A stretch of 32,264 nucleotides of DNA from a virus. Below are positions 24,226 through 30,057 of the stretch, piece by piece; the first letter of the stretch is position 1; every line of letters begins with the position of its first letter. Made by a program: the position numbers and the translations under genes. The notes beneath the pieces were generated by a model. The model saw nothing but the letters and a program-made list of their open reading frames with translations, ran no database searches and was not told the DNA's origin. The DNA lies in IMG/VR virus record IMGVR_UViG_3300037520_002266, positions 1 to 32,264 of that record; one strand, given 5' to 3'.

Positions 24226-24571
24226 TTTTAAGTCCCTTTGTTAAATTAAAGAAGTTCTGTTCCTGTTCTTGTACTTTTTTCTGTGCTTCTAATTTTATAC
24301 AATCTTCCAATGAATAAGACATATAGGGTTCATGCACATGTGGCACAAAAGGTATTTTCTCATTATGTATAAGATCGTTGAGTCTTAATCTTATTTGTTC
24401 TCGAATGTCTTTCGATTTGGAATGTGAGTAATCAGCCAATTCATATAATTTCATCAATTCATCTTTATCTTCTACGTTCTTAATAAACCCTATCAATTCT
24501 TCTTTTTTATGCATCGTAAAGAAGTTATGAATTTCATTGCCAACATCAATCAATTTTAAGTTTTTCCTCAT
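24212..24571 (-). CDS. Unknown helical protein (119 aa)
   Basis: A 119-aa charged helical protein between RecT and other small genes. No domain is recognised; the mid part KELIGFIKNVEDKDELMKLY is a hydrophobic/charged helix, and the C-terminus VQEQEQNFFNLTKGLKN is polar. Start is uncertain: ATG 24571 has little Shine-Dalgarno, while an in-frame TTG at about 24553 has GAGGA upstream and overlaps the upstream stop in the same way as the neighbouring TTG start. It overlaps RecT by 14 bases. Confidence 0.5.
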   Translation of the reverse strand: MRKNLKLIDVGNEIHNFFTMHKKEELIGFIKNVEDKDELMKLYELADYSHSKSKDIREQIRLRLNDLIHNEKIPFVPHVHEPYMSYSLEDCIKLEAQKKVQEQEQNFFNLTKGLKNDTN

Positions 24572-24758
24572 CTTCTAAGTGTTCTGCATAACATTCAAAA
24601 TAATCCGAGGCTTCTCTCAACCAACGCCTCATATTTCTTATTTCCTGTCTATTCCAGTTATCTTTTTCATCAAATTTTTCTTCAAGAAGAAATTCAATTC
24701 TCTCGTAAAATTCTTTATAAAATTTCCTTGCGATTTCTTTATTTGCTGATTTATACAA
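24546..24758 (-). CDS. Unknown small acidic protein, TTG start (70 aa)
   Basis: A 70-aa protein whose likely start is TTG at 24758 with AAGGA about 9 bases upstream; no ATG is available at the right place. It is rich in Glu, Arg and aromatic residues (FYKEFYERIEFLLEEKF; RNMRRWLREASDYF). It looks like a compact helical protein of two or three helices. No family recognised. It overlaps the upstream gene by 8 bases, consistent with the operon style. Confidence 0.5.
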   Translation of the reverse strand: MYKSANKEIARKFYKEFYERIEFLLEEKFDEKDNWNRQEIRNMRRWLREASDYFECYAEHLEDEEKLKID

Positions 24759-25248
24759 TTTTAAGTTCCTTTTTTAACTTTTCAAATTTATTCAAGAGAT
24801 CATTATACTTCTTCTTTAAATTCTCTTTCTCTGATAAATTTTGAGCCATTTCATGAAGAACACGCTCATGCGTTTCTCTTTGCCAAACCATGTTTCTTAA
24901 TATTGGAATAAAATTTTCAATAATGGATATATAAGTTTTTTGATTGAAATATGGGTCCAAATCATCCATTTTTTCATGTGTTACCATATTTATATGAACA
25001 AATGCATCTTTATATTTCTTAGGATCTATCATTCCTAATAACATAGGAAGAAGGGTTTGTCCGATCTGGACAAGAATCATATTTTCAGCATACATCTCCT
25101 TGGATAAAGATTCGCAATAAACATCATAATCTTCAGGCCTAACATGTAAATTCCTATTAGGGTTCACTAAATTACGAAACTGATCGGTATGTAGTTTTTC
25201 GTGTTCTTCTGGAGTTAATTCTCGTAATCTTCCTATATCTTCTATCAT
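24751..25248 (-). CDS. Unknown protein with C-terminal coiled coil (165 aa)
   Basis: A 165-aa protein between the YqaJ exonuclease and RecT. Residues ~1-120 are mixed helical (GQTLLPMLLGMIDPKKYKDA is a short hydrophobic segment), and residues ~128-165 form a clear coiled coil (AQNLSEKENLKKKYNDLLNK). No catalytic or cysteine motif. Its ATG overlaps the exonuclease stop (ATGA), so the two are co-translated, suggesting a subunit or accessory factor of the exonuclease-annealase pair. No family known to me. Confidence 0.55.
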   Translation of the reverse strand: MIEDIGRLRELTPEEHEKLHTDQFRNLVNPNRNLHVRPEDYDVYCESLSKEMYAENMILVQIGQTLLPMLLGMIDPKKYKDAFVHINMVTHEKMDDLDPYFNQKTYISIIENFIPILRNMVWQRETHERVLHEMAQNLSEKENLKKKYNDLLNKFEKLKKELKIV

Positions 25249-26153
25249 TTTATTTTTAAAACTCTCTCTGTTGATGTTTCTCTTAAATATTGCTCATATA
25301 ATGTTTTTTCTTTTGCCTTGAAAAGATTGGTGTCAAATCGCAATGAAGATTGTTTTTTCCAAGTTGCCATTATTTTTCCATCAGGGCCCATTAATAATTC
25401 ATTATCTTGCATATGCTTACAAATAATTGTTTTGATTTGATCAATTTCTTTTTCAATTTCTTTTATCAATTTGTTTTTATCATGATATTGATTAATATAC
25501 AGTTGAATCTCTTCTGTTGATTCAATTTGACTCTCAGGAATCATCTCCCGCCATAGTTTCCTAGCATCCTCATAGGACTCAACATCTGGAGGAGTTTGCG
25601 TGAGTACATGATTCTGCCAAAAACTGATACATTTTTCTTTTATTTTCTCTTCAATAATTTTATTTCGTTTATATTCATAAATCCGAAAATCTGCGCCCCC
25701 AAAATAAGCAACAATAATTCCTCTTGGCGCATCTAAAATACGAACATAATGAGCAACTTGTAGATAATATTCGATGGGGATTTTGTCGGACCCCGATTCA
25801 CCCCATTTGATCTTCGAAAAGTGCCCAACATTCTTTGCTTCTAAAACCGATTTATCCTCTAGAATACCATCTACATTCCCAAGTAAAAAAGGATATTCTT
25901 TATCGTAAGTTGTATCTGGATAGGATATTTGTTGCGGATACAAAAATAAGAATCTCTTAATGACGAAAGGTTCAATTTCTTTTCCAAACCAAAGATGATC
26001 ATTGTCAGTCTCCTGAAATGGGTTGTCTTGTAATACTTTTTCTAAATACACATCGACAGCTGTCTTATAAGGATTTAACCCACAGATAGCCGCTACATCC
26101 GACCCGCCAATACCAAGCCTTCTTTTTTCTAATTGTTCAGGCGTCAGAGTCAT
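25245..26153 (-). CDS. YqaJ-family exonuclease (lambda-exonuclease fold)
   Basis: Start set at 26153 (MTLTPEQLEK): it overlaps the upstream stop as ATGA, whereas an upstream in-frame start at 26222 reads through another gene. The 302-aa product has the YqaJ viral recombinase signature: R-x-L-G-I-G-G-S-D-V-A-A-I-C-G-L-N-P-Y (residues 12-29), GKEIEP (58-62), GNVDGIL (catalytic D95), VLEAKN (E105, K107) and QVAHY (Q132). These form the PD-(D/E)xK active site. The enzyme digests one strand from DNA ends and loads RecT. The C-terminal ~100 residues include a coiled coil (INQYHDKNKLIKEIEKEIDQ). Confidence 0.9.
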   Translation of the reverse strand: MTLTPEQLEKRRLGIGGSDVAAICGLNPYKTAVDVYLEKVLQDNPFQETDNDHLWFGKEIEPFVIKRFLFLYPQQISYPDTTYDKEYPFLLGNVDGILEDKSVLEAKNVGHFSKIKWGESGSDKIPIEYYLQVAHYVRILDAPRGIIVAYFGGADFRIYEYKRNKIIEEKIKEKCISFWQNHVLTQTPPDVESYEDARKLWREMIPESQIESTEEIQLYINQYHDKNKLIKEIEKEIDQIKTIICKHMQDNELLMGPDGKIMATWKKQSSLRFDTNLFKAKEKTLYEQYLRETSTERVLKIK

Positions 26154-26341
26154 TTCTTTTTTAATTCCTCTACTTCTTTTCTTAATGCCTTTAATTCTTC
26201 CACCATCTGATACAGGGTACATCCGGTTACATTCATATCAAATCTATGAATATCCTGTTTGTTTAAGTCAGGATTACATAAATTCTTTATTATAAAATTT
26301 TTGAGTTTTTTAAATTTCTTATCGAGTTCAGTATCTATCAT
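26150..26341 (-). CDS. Small coiled-coil protein (63 aa)
   Basis: Start chosen at ATG 26341 (MIDTEL...) which has AGAGGA upstream; a GTG at 26362 is in frame but has no ribosome binding site. The product is basic at first (ELDKKFKKLKNFIIKNL) and ends in a charged coiled coil (ELKALRKEVEELKKK). It has one cysteine pair 26 residues apart and no known motif. Directly coupled to the exonuclease gene downstream. Confidence 0.5.
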   Translation of the reverse strand: MIDTELDKKFKKLKNFIIKNLCNPDLNKQDIHRFDMNVTGCTLYQMVEELKALRKEVEELKKK

Positions 26342-26418
26342 TTTAAATTTCCTCTTCGTCACTTAAAATAAAACAAAAAAAACAAGGGTTATGAAAAAAA
26401 AGAAAAAAAGAATCATTT

Positions 26419-26709
26419 TTAATTTCCTACATAAACAAATTCAAAAACATTGCAATAAGGAGAATATCCAAAGAAAAACAATTTATTTTCTTTAATATGA
26501 AAATAAGGAAAAATTTGATTTCTTACATCTTTGAAGAAAGAATCATACTTTTCCAATTCTTCGTGGTTTAAATTTGAAAGTGCAATATTTTTATAAAAAG
26601 TTTTATCAATAACAGTAATAATTTTTTTAGTATCTTCAGGAATGTTTATATAATTCTCTTCTGAGAAGCCATAATTATTTTCCATATAAAAAGTTCTAAA
26701 TTTAATCAT
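26419..26709 (-). CDS. Unknown protein (96 aa)
   Basis: A 96-aa protein rich in Phe, Tyr and Asn (YMENNYGFSEENYINIPEDT). The pattern of alternating polar and aromatic residues suggests a small alpha/beta fold, but I recognise no family. It is separated from its downstream neighbour by about 77 bases containing an A-rich stretch, and overlaps the 39-aa membrane ORF upstream by 8 bases. Confidence 0.45.
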   Translation of the reverse strand: MIKFRTFYMENNYGFSEENYINIPEDTKKIITVIDKTFYKNIALSNLNHEELEKYDSFFKDVRNQIFPYFHIKENKLFFFGYSPYCNVFEFVYVGN

Positions 26710-26821
26710 TTAAATTGTCCCAAGCATCTTTTATCAGTGCAAATATCCATAAAGAAATAAGAATGCTACCCCCTAGTAAAATGGGTCCAAAGATAAAAAA
26801 TAACATGATTGAGGGAAGCAT
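26702..26821 (-). CDS. Membrane microprotein (39 aa)
   Basis: ATG at 26821, TAA at 26702-26704, between two other small ORFs with 1-base and -8-base junctions. MLPSIMLFFIFGPILLGGSI begins a hydrophobic stretch of nearly 30 residues followed by a short acidic tail (IKDAWDNLND). The ribosome binding site is weak, so translation may depend on coupling with the 20-aa ORF upstream. Could span the membrane once, perhaps as a hairpin around the Gly-Gly. Confidence 0.45.
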   Translation of the reverse strand: MLPSIMLFFIFGPILLGGSILISLWIFALIKDAWDNLND

Positions 26822-26822
26822 T

Positions 26823-26885
26823 TTATATTGACTCTATAATTTCAATCAAGAGAAGGGTCATAAAGAAAAAAAAGATAAATGTCAT
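26823..26885 (-). CDS. Membrane micropeptide (20 aa)
   Basis: ATG at 26885 to TAA at 26823-26825 gives MTFIFFFFMTLLLIEIIESI, 20 residues that are almost all hydrophobic. It lies in a row of membrane ORFs with a one-base gap to the next. The ribosome binding site is poor and the length is small enough for chance in this AT-rich DNA, so support is only positional. Confidence 0.3.
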   Translation of the reverse strand: MTFIFFFFMTLLLIEIIESI

Positions 26886-26896
26886 TAAAGTTTCTT

Positions 26897-27124
26897 TTAT
26901 CGTACAGTTACAATCGGGAGTTCTTCTTCTTCCGTTGTTAAGTTTTGAAGATCTTCATGAAGCACTCTTATATCTTGTTTCAAATGATTGATTTGGAATT
27001 TTAAATTATCAAGATCTTCTTGTTTTGCATCAGCGCTAAACATTAGACAGGCAAGCGTTATAATACATATCAATATCAATATCGGCGTTATAATAAGATT
27101 GAAAACTTCTTGTTTAGTCATCAT
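26897..27124 (-). CDS. Membrane-anchored coiled-coil protein (75 aa)
   Basis: A 75-aa protein with a short cytoplasmic start, a transmembrane segment (residues ~9-30, FNLIITPILILICIITLACL), then a coiled coil (QEDLDNLKFQINHLKQDIRV) and an acidic end. This is the architecture of i-spanins or other signal-anchor proteins, but it is shorter than typical i-spanins and lies far from the endolysin. Two ATGs at 27124 and 27121 are adjacent; either may be used. Function unknown. Confidence 0.55.
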   Translation of the reverse strand: MMTKQEVFNLIITPILILICIITLACLMFSADAKQEDLDNLKFQINHLKQDIRVLHEDLQNLTTEEEELPIVTVR

Positions 27125-27194
27125 GATTTTTAAGGTCTCTCAAATTATTTTAATAGGTTTTATTCTATTGATTTTAGAAAAGATATGCGAAAGT

Positions 27195-27551
27195 TTAATT
27201 ATTTTTCTTATCTTTATTTTTTACATCAGGGGATAGCTCTTTGATTTTAGAAGAAAGCTCTCGTTTCCGACTTTTCAAATCTTTTATATGAAAATCTCTG
27301 AATTCTTTTATTTCGTTTAATTCTTCGATTCCCATAAATTGGAAATCCCACTCTAAATCATATTCTGAACCAATATCTTCCTCATGAATTCCTATAGTAT
27401 AAAATTCCCTCATAAAAGGAGAGGTAATTTTTATTTGGTTTAAAATACATCGAAAGGAAGCTGGACGATTCTCATTAGTTACTTCCGAAAATCTTAACAT
27501 AGCAATTTCAAGCAATCTTATAAGGACATCTTCATCAAGAAATAATTTCAC
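27195..27551 (-). CDS. Unknown acidic protein coupled to VRR-NUC (118 aa)
   Basis: A 118-aa soluble protein. It begins MKLFLDEDVLIRLLEIAML, has an amphipathic first helix, a mid segment with alternating hydrophobics (RCILNQIKITSPFMREFYTI), and a basic C-terminal helix (IKEFRDFHIKDLKSRKREL). No domain recognised. ATG overlaps the VRR-NUC stop (27548-27551). The pairing suggests a nuclease partner, but nothing in the sequence shows it. Confidence 0.5.
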   Translation of the reverse strand: MKLFLDEDVLIRLLEIAMLRFSEVTNENRPASFRCILNQIKITSPFMREFYTIGIHEEDIGSEYDLEWDFQFMGIEELNEIKEFRDFHIKDLKSRKRELSSKIKELSPDVKNKDKKNN

Positions 27552-27973
27552 AACAACACTTTCCAGTCTTTTAAAGTTCTTTCAACTTCTTTTAATGAGC
27601 GACATATAACATACGGAATATTAAATTCACAGCACCATTTTTTAAAAGTTTCTTGTTCTTCTGTTAATCTTCCTTTTGAACTTTTTAATTCAATACAACC
27701 ACTTCCCTTGTCCCATAGAAAGATAAGATCAGGAACTCCAGGAAGCTTCCCCATCATCTTTAAAAGCATTCCCCAGCCTGTATCCCCCTTCTTAAGGGTT
27801 TCATTGGCAGGGTGGAACCAGAGGGCTTTTAGCTCACCAGAGACGGCCCAACTCTTCATATGATTGATACACTCTAGATGAAGCTTTGTCTCGCCTTTAT
27901 GATTGCTTAGATTGGGATTGGGAATAGAGAATAAATATTGATAAAGATGCCGTTGCTCTATGGAATTCCACAT
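27548..27973 (-). CDS. VRR-NUC domain nuclease
   Basis: A 141-aa stand-alone VRR-NUC (PD-(D/E)xK) nuclease. Key elements: HLECINHMKSW then ALWFHPANETLKKGDTGWGM (the family's N-terminal 'H..ne' part), VPDLIFLW with D82 in the PD motif, IELKSSKGRLTEEQ with E95 and K97, and Q107 followed by the W/C-rich segment. Phage members of this family act as structure-specific endonucleases that resolve replication or recombination intermediates. Length is typical. The presumed promoter is at 28013-28039 and this is the first gene after a long gene-free region. Confidence 0.88.
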   Translation of the reverse strand: MWNSIEQRHLYQYLFSIPNPNLSNHKGETKLHLECINHMKSWAVSGELKALWFHPANETLKKGDTGWGMLLKMMGKLPGVPDLIFLWDKGSGCIELKSSKGRLTEEQETFKKWCCEFNIPYVICRSLKEVERTLKDWKVLL

Positions 27974-28012
27974 ACAAGTCTAATAACTTATTTTGGTTAA
28001 TATAATAATAAC

Positions 28013-28039
28013 ATTATGACAGATCGTTGCTAATTTCAA
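28013..28039 (-). promoter_or_regulatory. Candidate sigma70 promoter for the recombination operon
   Basis: On the - strand TTGAAA (28034-28039) and CATAAT (28013-28018) stand 15 bases apart, 5 of 6 matches to each consensus hexamer; the start point would be about 30 bases before the VRR-NUC gene. The spacer is short, so support is modest. Confidence 0.35.
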
Positions 28040-28278
28040 ATAGACGATTTGCATAACAAGCATGATTGTATGTTGATAGGGCGATAGCCACCACATGGAA
28101 TTTACTCTAGAAATATAAGGATGAAAGTTTTAGGGAAAAATTAATAGCCTCAAATCAATATCTTGCTTAATCCAAGGCTATCAATTCTCGTACGCCTAAA
28201 ACCTTAATAAATATAGGATATTCAAGGATTTAAGTAAAGATAAATATGAGTTAGTGGCTTTTGTCCCAATGAATTAGA

Positions 28279-28317
28279 ATAAGGGTTTAACCCAAAGATA
28301 AATAAGGGTTTAACCCA
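28279..28317. promoter_or_regulatory. Twin palindromes GGGTTTAACCC (operator or iteron-like)
   Basis: A 16-bp sequence with core GGGTTTAACCC (GGGTT-T-AACCC) occurs at 28279-28294 and 28302-28317; core-to-core distance 23 bp. It is in the gene-free stretch upstream of the VRR-NUC operon. Paired palindromes of this kind commonly bind a dimeric repressor or replication protein. The remainder of 28040-28278 holds only weak inverted repeats, such as ATAGCCT/AGGCTAT around 28144 and 28182. Confidence 0.55.
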
Positions 28318-28368
28318 TTGAAAAAATTTAATTGATTTTAAGAGGAAATAAATTGTATGGTCTTACTC

Positions 28369-28433
28369 GAGAGACTGGAAAAATAATTTATAATATTAAT
28401 CATTATGTTTTGTTGACTCTAAGCCAGTCTCTC
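28369..28433 (+). other. Long-range hairpin ahead of the tRNA-Gly-like piece
   Basis: GAGAGACTGG (28369-28378) and CCAGTCTCTC (28424-28433) are perfectly complementary over 10 bp, across an AT-rich 45-base loop. Its end is close to the T-arm-like sequence at 28451. Could be part of a + strand RNA or a DNA recombination site. Confidence 0.55.
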
Positions 28434-28445
28434 ACTTCAATGTTA

Positions 28446-28478
28446 AAGATGTCAGTTCGATTCTGTCTTCCCGCTCCA
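28446..28478 (+). other. tRNA-Gly 3' end fragment (possible attachment site)
   Basis: The segment reads like the 3' end of a bacterial tRNA-Gly: a T-arm with loop TTCGATT flanked by GTCAG/CTGTC (one mismatch), then the acceptor strand TTCCCGC, discriminator T and CCA (28476-28478). The matching 5' acceptor GCGGGAA is nowhere upstream, so this is not a whole tRNA gene. Phages that integrate in tRNA genes carry just such a 3' piece as attP or leave it as attL/attR. No integrase is seen in the window, so the att interpretation is inference. Confidence 0.4.
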
Positions 28479-28502
28479 TTATCAACAACTTAAAAAACCC
28501 CA

Positions 28503-28531
28503 TTGACAACAATTCCTATTTTAGATTAAAT
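28503..28531 (+). promoter_or_regulatory. Candidate sigma70 promoter for + strand small RNA
   Basis: A perfect -35 TTGACA at 28503-28508, 17 bases, then TTAAAT at 28526-28531 (4 of 6). Points + strand into the structured stretch 28537-28666. The weak -10 reduces confidence. Confidence 0.4.
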
Positions 28532-28536
28532 AAATA

Positions 28537-28666
28537 TTGAGATTTCCAAGGTCTCATGAGGGATAAATGCCTAAAAAACATTTTCCCTCGTTCAGAGTCG
28601 AATATTAAAGTAATAATTTCCTATTTACGCAGCGCCCCTTTTCAATCCTTAGAGGGGCGTTCTTTT
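28537..28666 (+). ncRNA. Predicted structured small RNA (~130 nt)
   Basis: Between the candidate promoter and an intrinsic terminator, the sequence can form three hairpins: GAGAT/GTCTC (28539-28555); an 11-bp stem pairing GAGGGATAAATG (28558-28569, with one bulged T) with CATTTTCCCTC (28579-28589); and the terminator stem at 28631-28661. No ORF of note lies here. The antisense strand would be transcribed by the - strand operon, so this RNA would be an independent + strand transcript. The terminator hairpin plus T tail is the kind of 3' end that ProQ/FinO proteins bind. Confidence 0.5.
28631..28666 (+). terminator. Intrinsic terminator before the tRNA-like pair
   Basis: CGCCCCT (28633-28639) pairs with AGGGGCG (28653-28659), extendable by two weaker pairs to about 9 bp, with a T-rich tail TTCTTTT at 28660-28666. 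Works only in the + direction. Confidence 0.7.
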
Positions 28667-28667
28667 A

Positions 28668-28742
28668 TGGGGCGTAGTTTAAAGGTTAAAACCCTATACA
28701 TTTAGGTGTATAGATATATCGGGTTCGATTCCCGCCGCTCCA
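28668..28742 (+). tRNA. tRNA-like gene 1 with expanded anticodon arm
   Basis: A cloverleaf is visible. Acceptor TGGGGCG (28668-28674) pairs with CGCTCCA (28736-28742), including one G-T pair; T8-A9; D-arm GTTT/AAAC with loop AAAGGTTA (28677-28692); T-arm with loop TTCGATT between CGGG and CCCG (28720-28734). The anticodon arm CTATA...TATAG (28694-28713) is 20 nt instead of 17. It can be read as 5 bp with a 10-nt loop, as TATAC/GTATA with an 8-nt loop ATTTAGGT, or as 7 bp with a 6-nt loop TTTAGG. The identity is therefore ambiguous (UAG, Leu, or AGG, Pro, are readable). CCA as a tail is not clearly separate from the acceptor. Confidence 0.5.
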
Positions 28743-28751
28743 CTTTTTTAT

Positions 28752-28824
28752 GTAGGTATAGTTTAACGTTAAAACACTGTATATTTCGGTATATAGAGAT
28801 TCGGGAGAATCCCCCGTTGCCTAC
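28752..28824 (+). tRNA. tRNA-like gene 2 with expanded anticodon arm
   Basis: Acceptor GTAGGTA (28752-28758) pairs with TGCCTAC (28818-28824) over 7 bp, followed by GCC. D-arm GTTT/AAAC (28761-28775) lacks the usual GG in its loop. The anticodon arm CTGTA...TATAG (28777-28796) is again 20 nt, with central TTTCGG, paralleling TTTAGG in the first copy. The T-arm is abnormal: the TTCGATT loop is replaced, and GATTC/GAATC can form a competing hairpin. A degenerate or specialised tRNA; the acceptor, D and anticodon similarities to the neighbour suggest they are tandem relatives. Confidence 0.4.
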
Positions 28825-28847
28825 GCCTATTATCTAATGAATCCATT

Positions 28848-29123
28848 TTAATTGTTTGATTGTGTTGATGTAAGATCTTTCAGTAAATTTTTGTGATAAG
28901 TAGCAACGCTAGTGTATTTGCTTGTCATTTTTAACATATCTTCAATTTTTGCAAGATCACGTAACCTGTCCATCATTTCGTAGTAATATTTTATTAAAAG
29001 ATTTCTTGCCGGGCACGGACTATCATCTTCTAAGGCAGGATTAAAATTTTCTTCCTCTGAAATTTTTTCTATTAACTTATCAAATTCATCTGTCAAATAA
29101 TGATAATAATCTTCTAAATTCAT
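28848..29123 (-). CDS. Unknown acidic helical protein (91 aa)
   Basis: A 91-aa protein with GAGGAG ahead of the ATG, a very strong ribosome binding site. It consists of helices with many Asp/Glu in the first half (YYHYLTDEFDKLIEKISEEE), one cysteine, and a polar tail ending LTSTQSNN. No family recognised. It is the last gene before the gene-free RNA-rich region 27974-28847. Confidence 0.55.
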   Translation of the reverse strand: MNLEDYYHYLTDEFDKLIEKISEEENFNPALEDDSPCPARNLLIKYYYEMMDRLRDLAKIEDMLKMTSKYTSVATYHKNLLKDLTSTQSNN

Positions 29124-29170
29124 TCAATTCTCCTCTGTGGTTTGTTTTGTTCTAAAATTTAATGAATTCA

Positions 29171-29476
29171 TCATTCACCCTTTATATAATTTATTTCGGC
29201 ATTGATTATATCAATGAGATTAGTAATATCTTCTCTGATGAAAGCTAATTTTTCATCTAAAGGTTTAATGGGTTCAAACCTCCATAGAATTTGATAATAG
29301 TCTAAAGTTTCTTTGTTGGTTAATTGTTCAAGATAATTGACGATATCAGTTAAAACACAAATCATAATGTTTGTTTTTAATTCCTCTCTATCTTCTTTTC
29401 GTTCTTTTTTCAAAGTGCTTTGAGAGGGAAATTTTATGATTTTTCCCGTTTTAGATATCTTGATTTGTTCAGTCAT
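29171..29476 (-). CDS. Unknown protein (101 aa)
   Basis: A 101-aa protein with GGAGGAA at good spacing before the ATG. It starts with a basic stretch (TGKIIKFPSQSTLKKERKED) and ends with helices (EDITNLIDIINAEINYIKGE). No recognised domain. It overlaps the zinc-knuckle gene by 8 bases, indicating coupling in the early operon. Confidence 0.55.
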   Translation of the reverse strand: MTEQIKISKTGKIIKFPSQSTLKKERKEDREELKTNIMICVLTDIVNYLEQLTNKETLDYYQILWRFEPIKPLDEKLAFIREDITNLIDIINAEINYIKGE

Positions 29477-29927
29477 TTTTCTTCAATTCCTCCAAACAAG
29501 TGTGCTTTTTAGAATGATATTGAAGATGAACTAATCGTTCTTCAACTTTATATCTTGATTTCAAAGCAATTCTGATTTTTTTTCTGAAATCATCATCCCC
29601 GGCATCCAATTCTTCTTTACTCCAATCGATTATACGCAACTCTTCTTCATACCTCGAGCGGTACAATTCTAATAAATATTCTGCTTTTCCAGAAAAAGAG
29701 TAATATTGTGCCTCTCCCTCCATCAATGCTCTTTTGCATTCTCTACACGTAGGGTCATTGTCCTTTATCCGTTTGTAGACAGCAGCTCCACAAAATTTAC
29801 AATCATAGCGTTTTCCATTATGATAATTATGCCTGCACTGGGGAGTACAAAACGTTTGAAACCACCTTTTTGGTATAAATAACCCCTCACAAGTTAAGCA
29901 GTTTTTCTCTTCTGTTTTTTTCTTCAT
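29469..29927 (-). CDS. Double zinc-knuckle protein (152 aa)
   Basis: A 152-aa protein whose N-terminal 65 residues hold two four-cysteine sites: C10/C13/C27/C31 (NCLTCEG ... FCTPQCRH) and C43/C46/C61/C64 (DCKFCGA ... TCRECKR). FCTPQCRHNYHNG resembles the zinc-finger of many phage/HNH-associated small proteins (F-C-S-x-x-C-R...Y-N-..G-K). No HNH catalytic motif follows; the second half is a charged helix bundle (GKAEYLLELYRSRYEEELRI). It is the gene immediately downstream of the replication initiator, so a DNA- or RNA-binding role in replication or regulation is plausible. Confidence 0.6.
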   Translation of the reverse strand: MKKKTEEKNCLTCEGLFIPKRWFQTFCTPQCRHNYHNGKRYDCKFCGAAVYKRIKDNDPTCRECKRALMEGEAQYYSFSGKAEYLLELYRSRYEEELRIIDWSKEELDAGDDDFRKKIRIALKSRYKVEERLVHLQYHSKKHTCLEELKKND

Positions 29928-30026
29928 CCTAAAATCCTCATTTAAATGCGCGTATAACGAATAACACGGTTCTTGTATAGATGTCTATGCCCTACCCCCC
30001 TAAAATGCCCTATACGTGCAAAATTT

Positions 30027-30037
30027 CGCTATTAGCG
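30027..30037. other. Palindrome in the gap after the initiator gene
   Basis: CGCTATTAGCG is a perfect 11-base palindrome in the ~130-base gap between the zinc-knuckle gene and the initiator. A second pair, GCGCGTATA near 29949 and TATACGTGC near 30011, can nearly pair. No T-run follows, so a protein site or a structured leader of the downstream gene is more likely than a terminator. Confidence 0.35.
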
Positions 30038-30057
30038 ACCCCTAAGAACCATAAACT

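Noticed and set aside
26988-27236. A + strand ORF with hydrophobic C-terminal half
   Set aside because: It runs opposite to and through the membrane/coiled-coil gene at 26897-27124; hydrophobicity follows from the T-rich strand and there is no good ribosome binding site.
28361-28478. A complete tRNA-Gly with an intron
   Set aside because: The 5' acceptor strand matching TTCCCGC is not present anywhere upstream and the 5' region does not make a tRNA half; a 3' fragment explains the data better.
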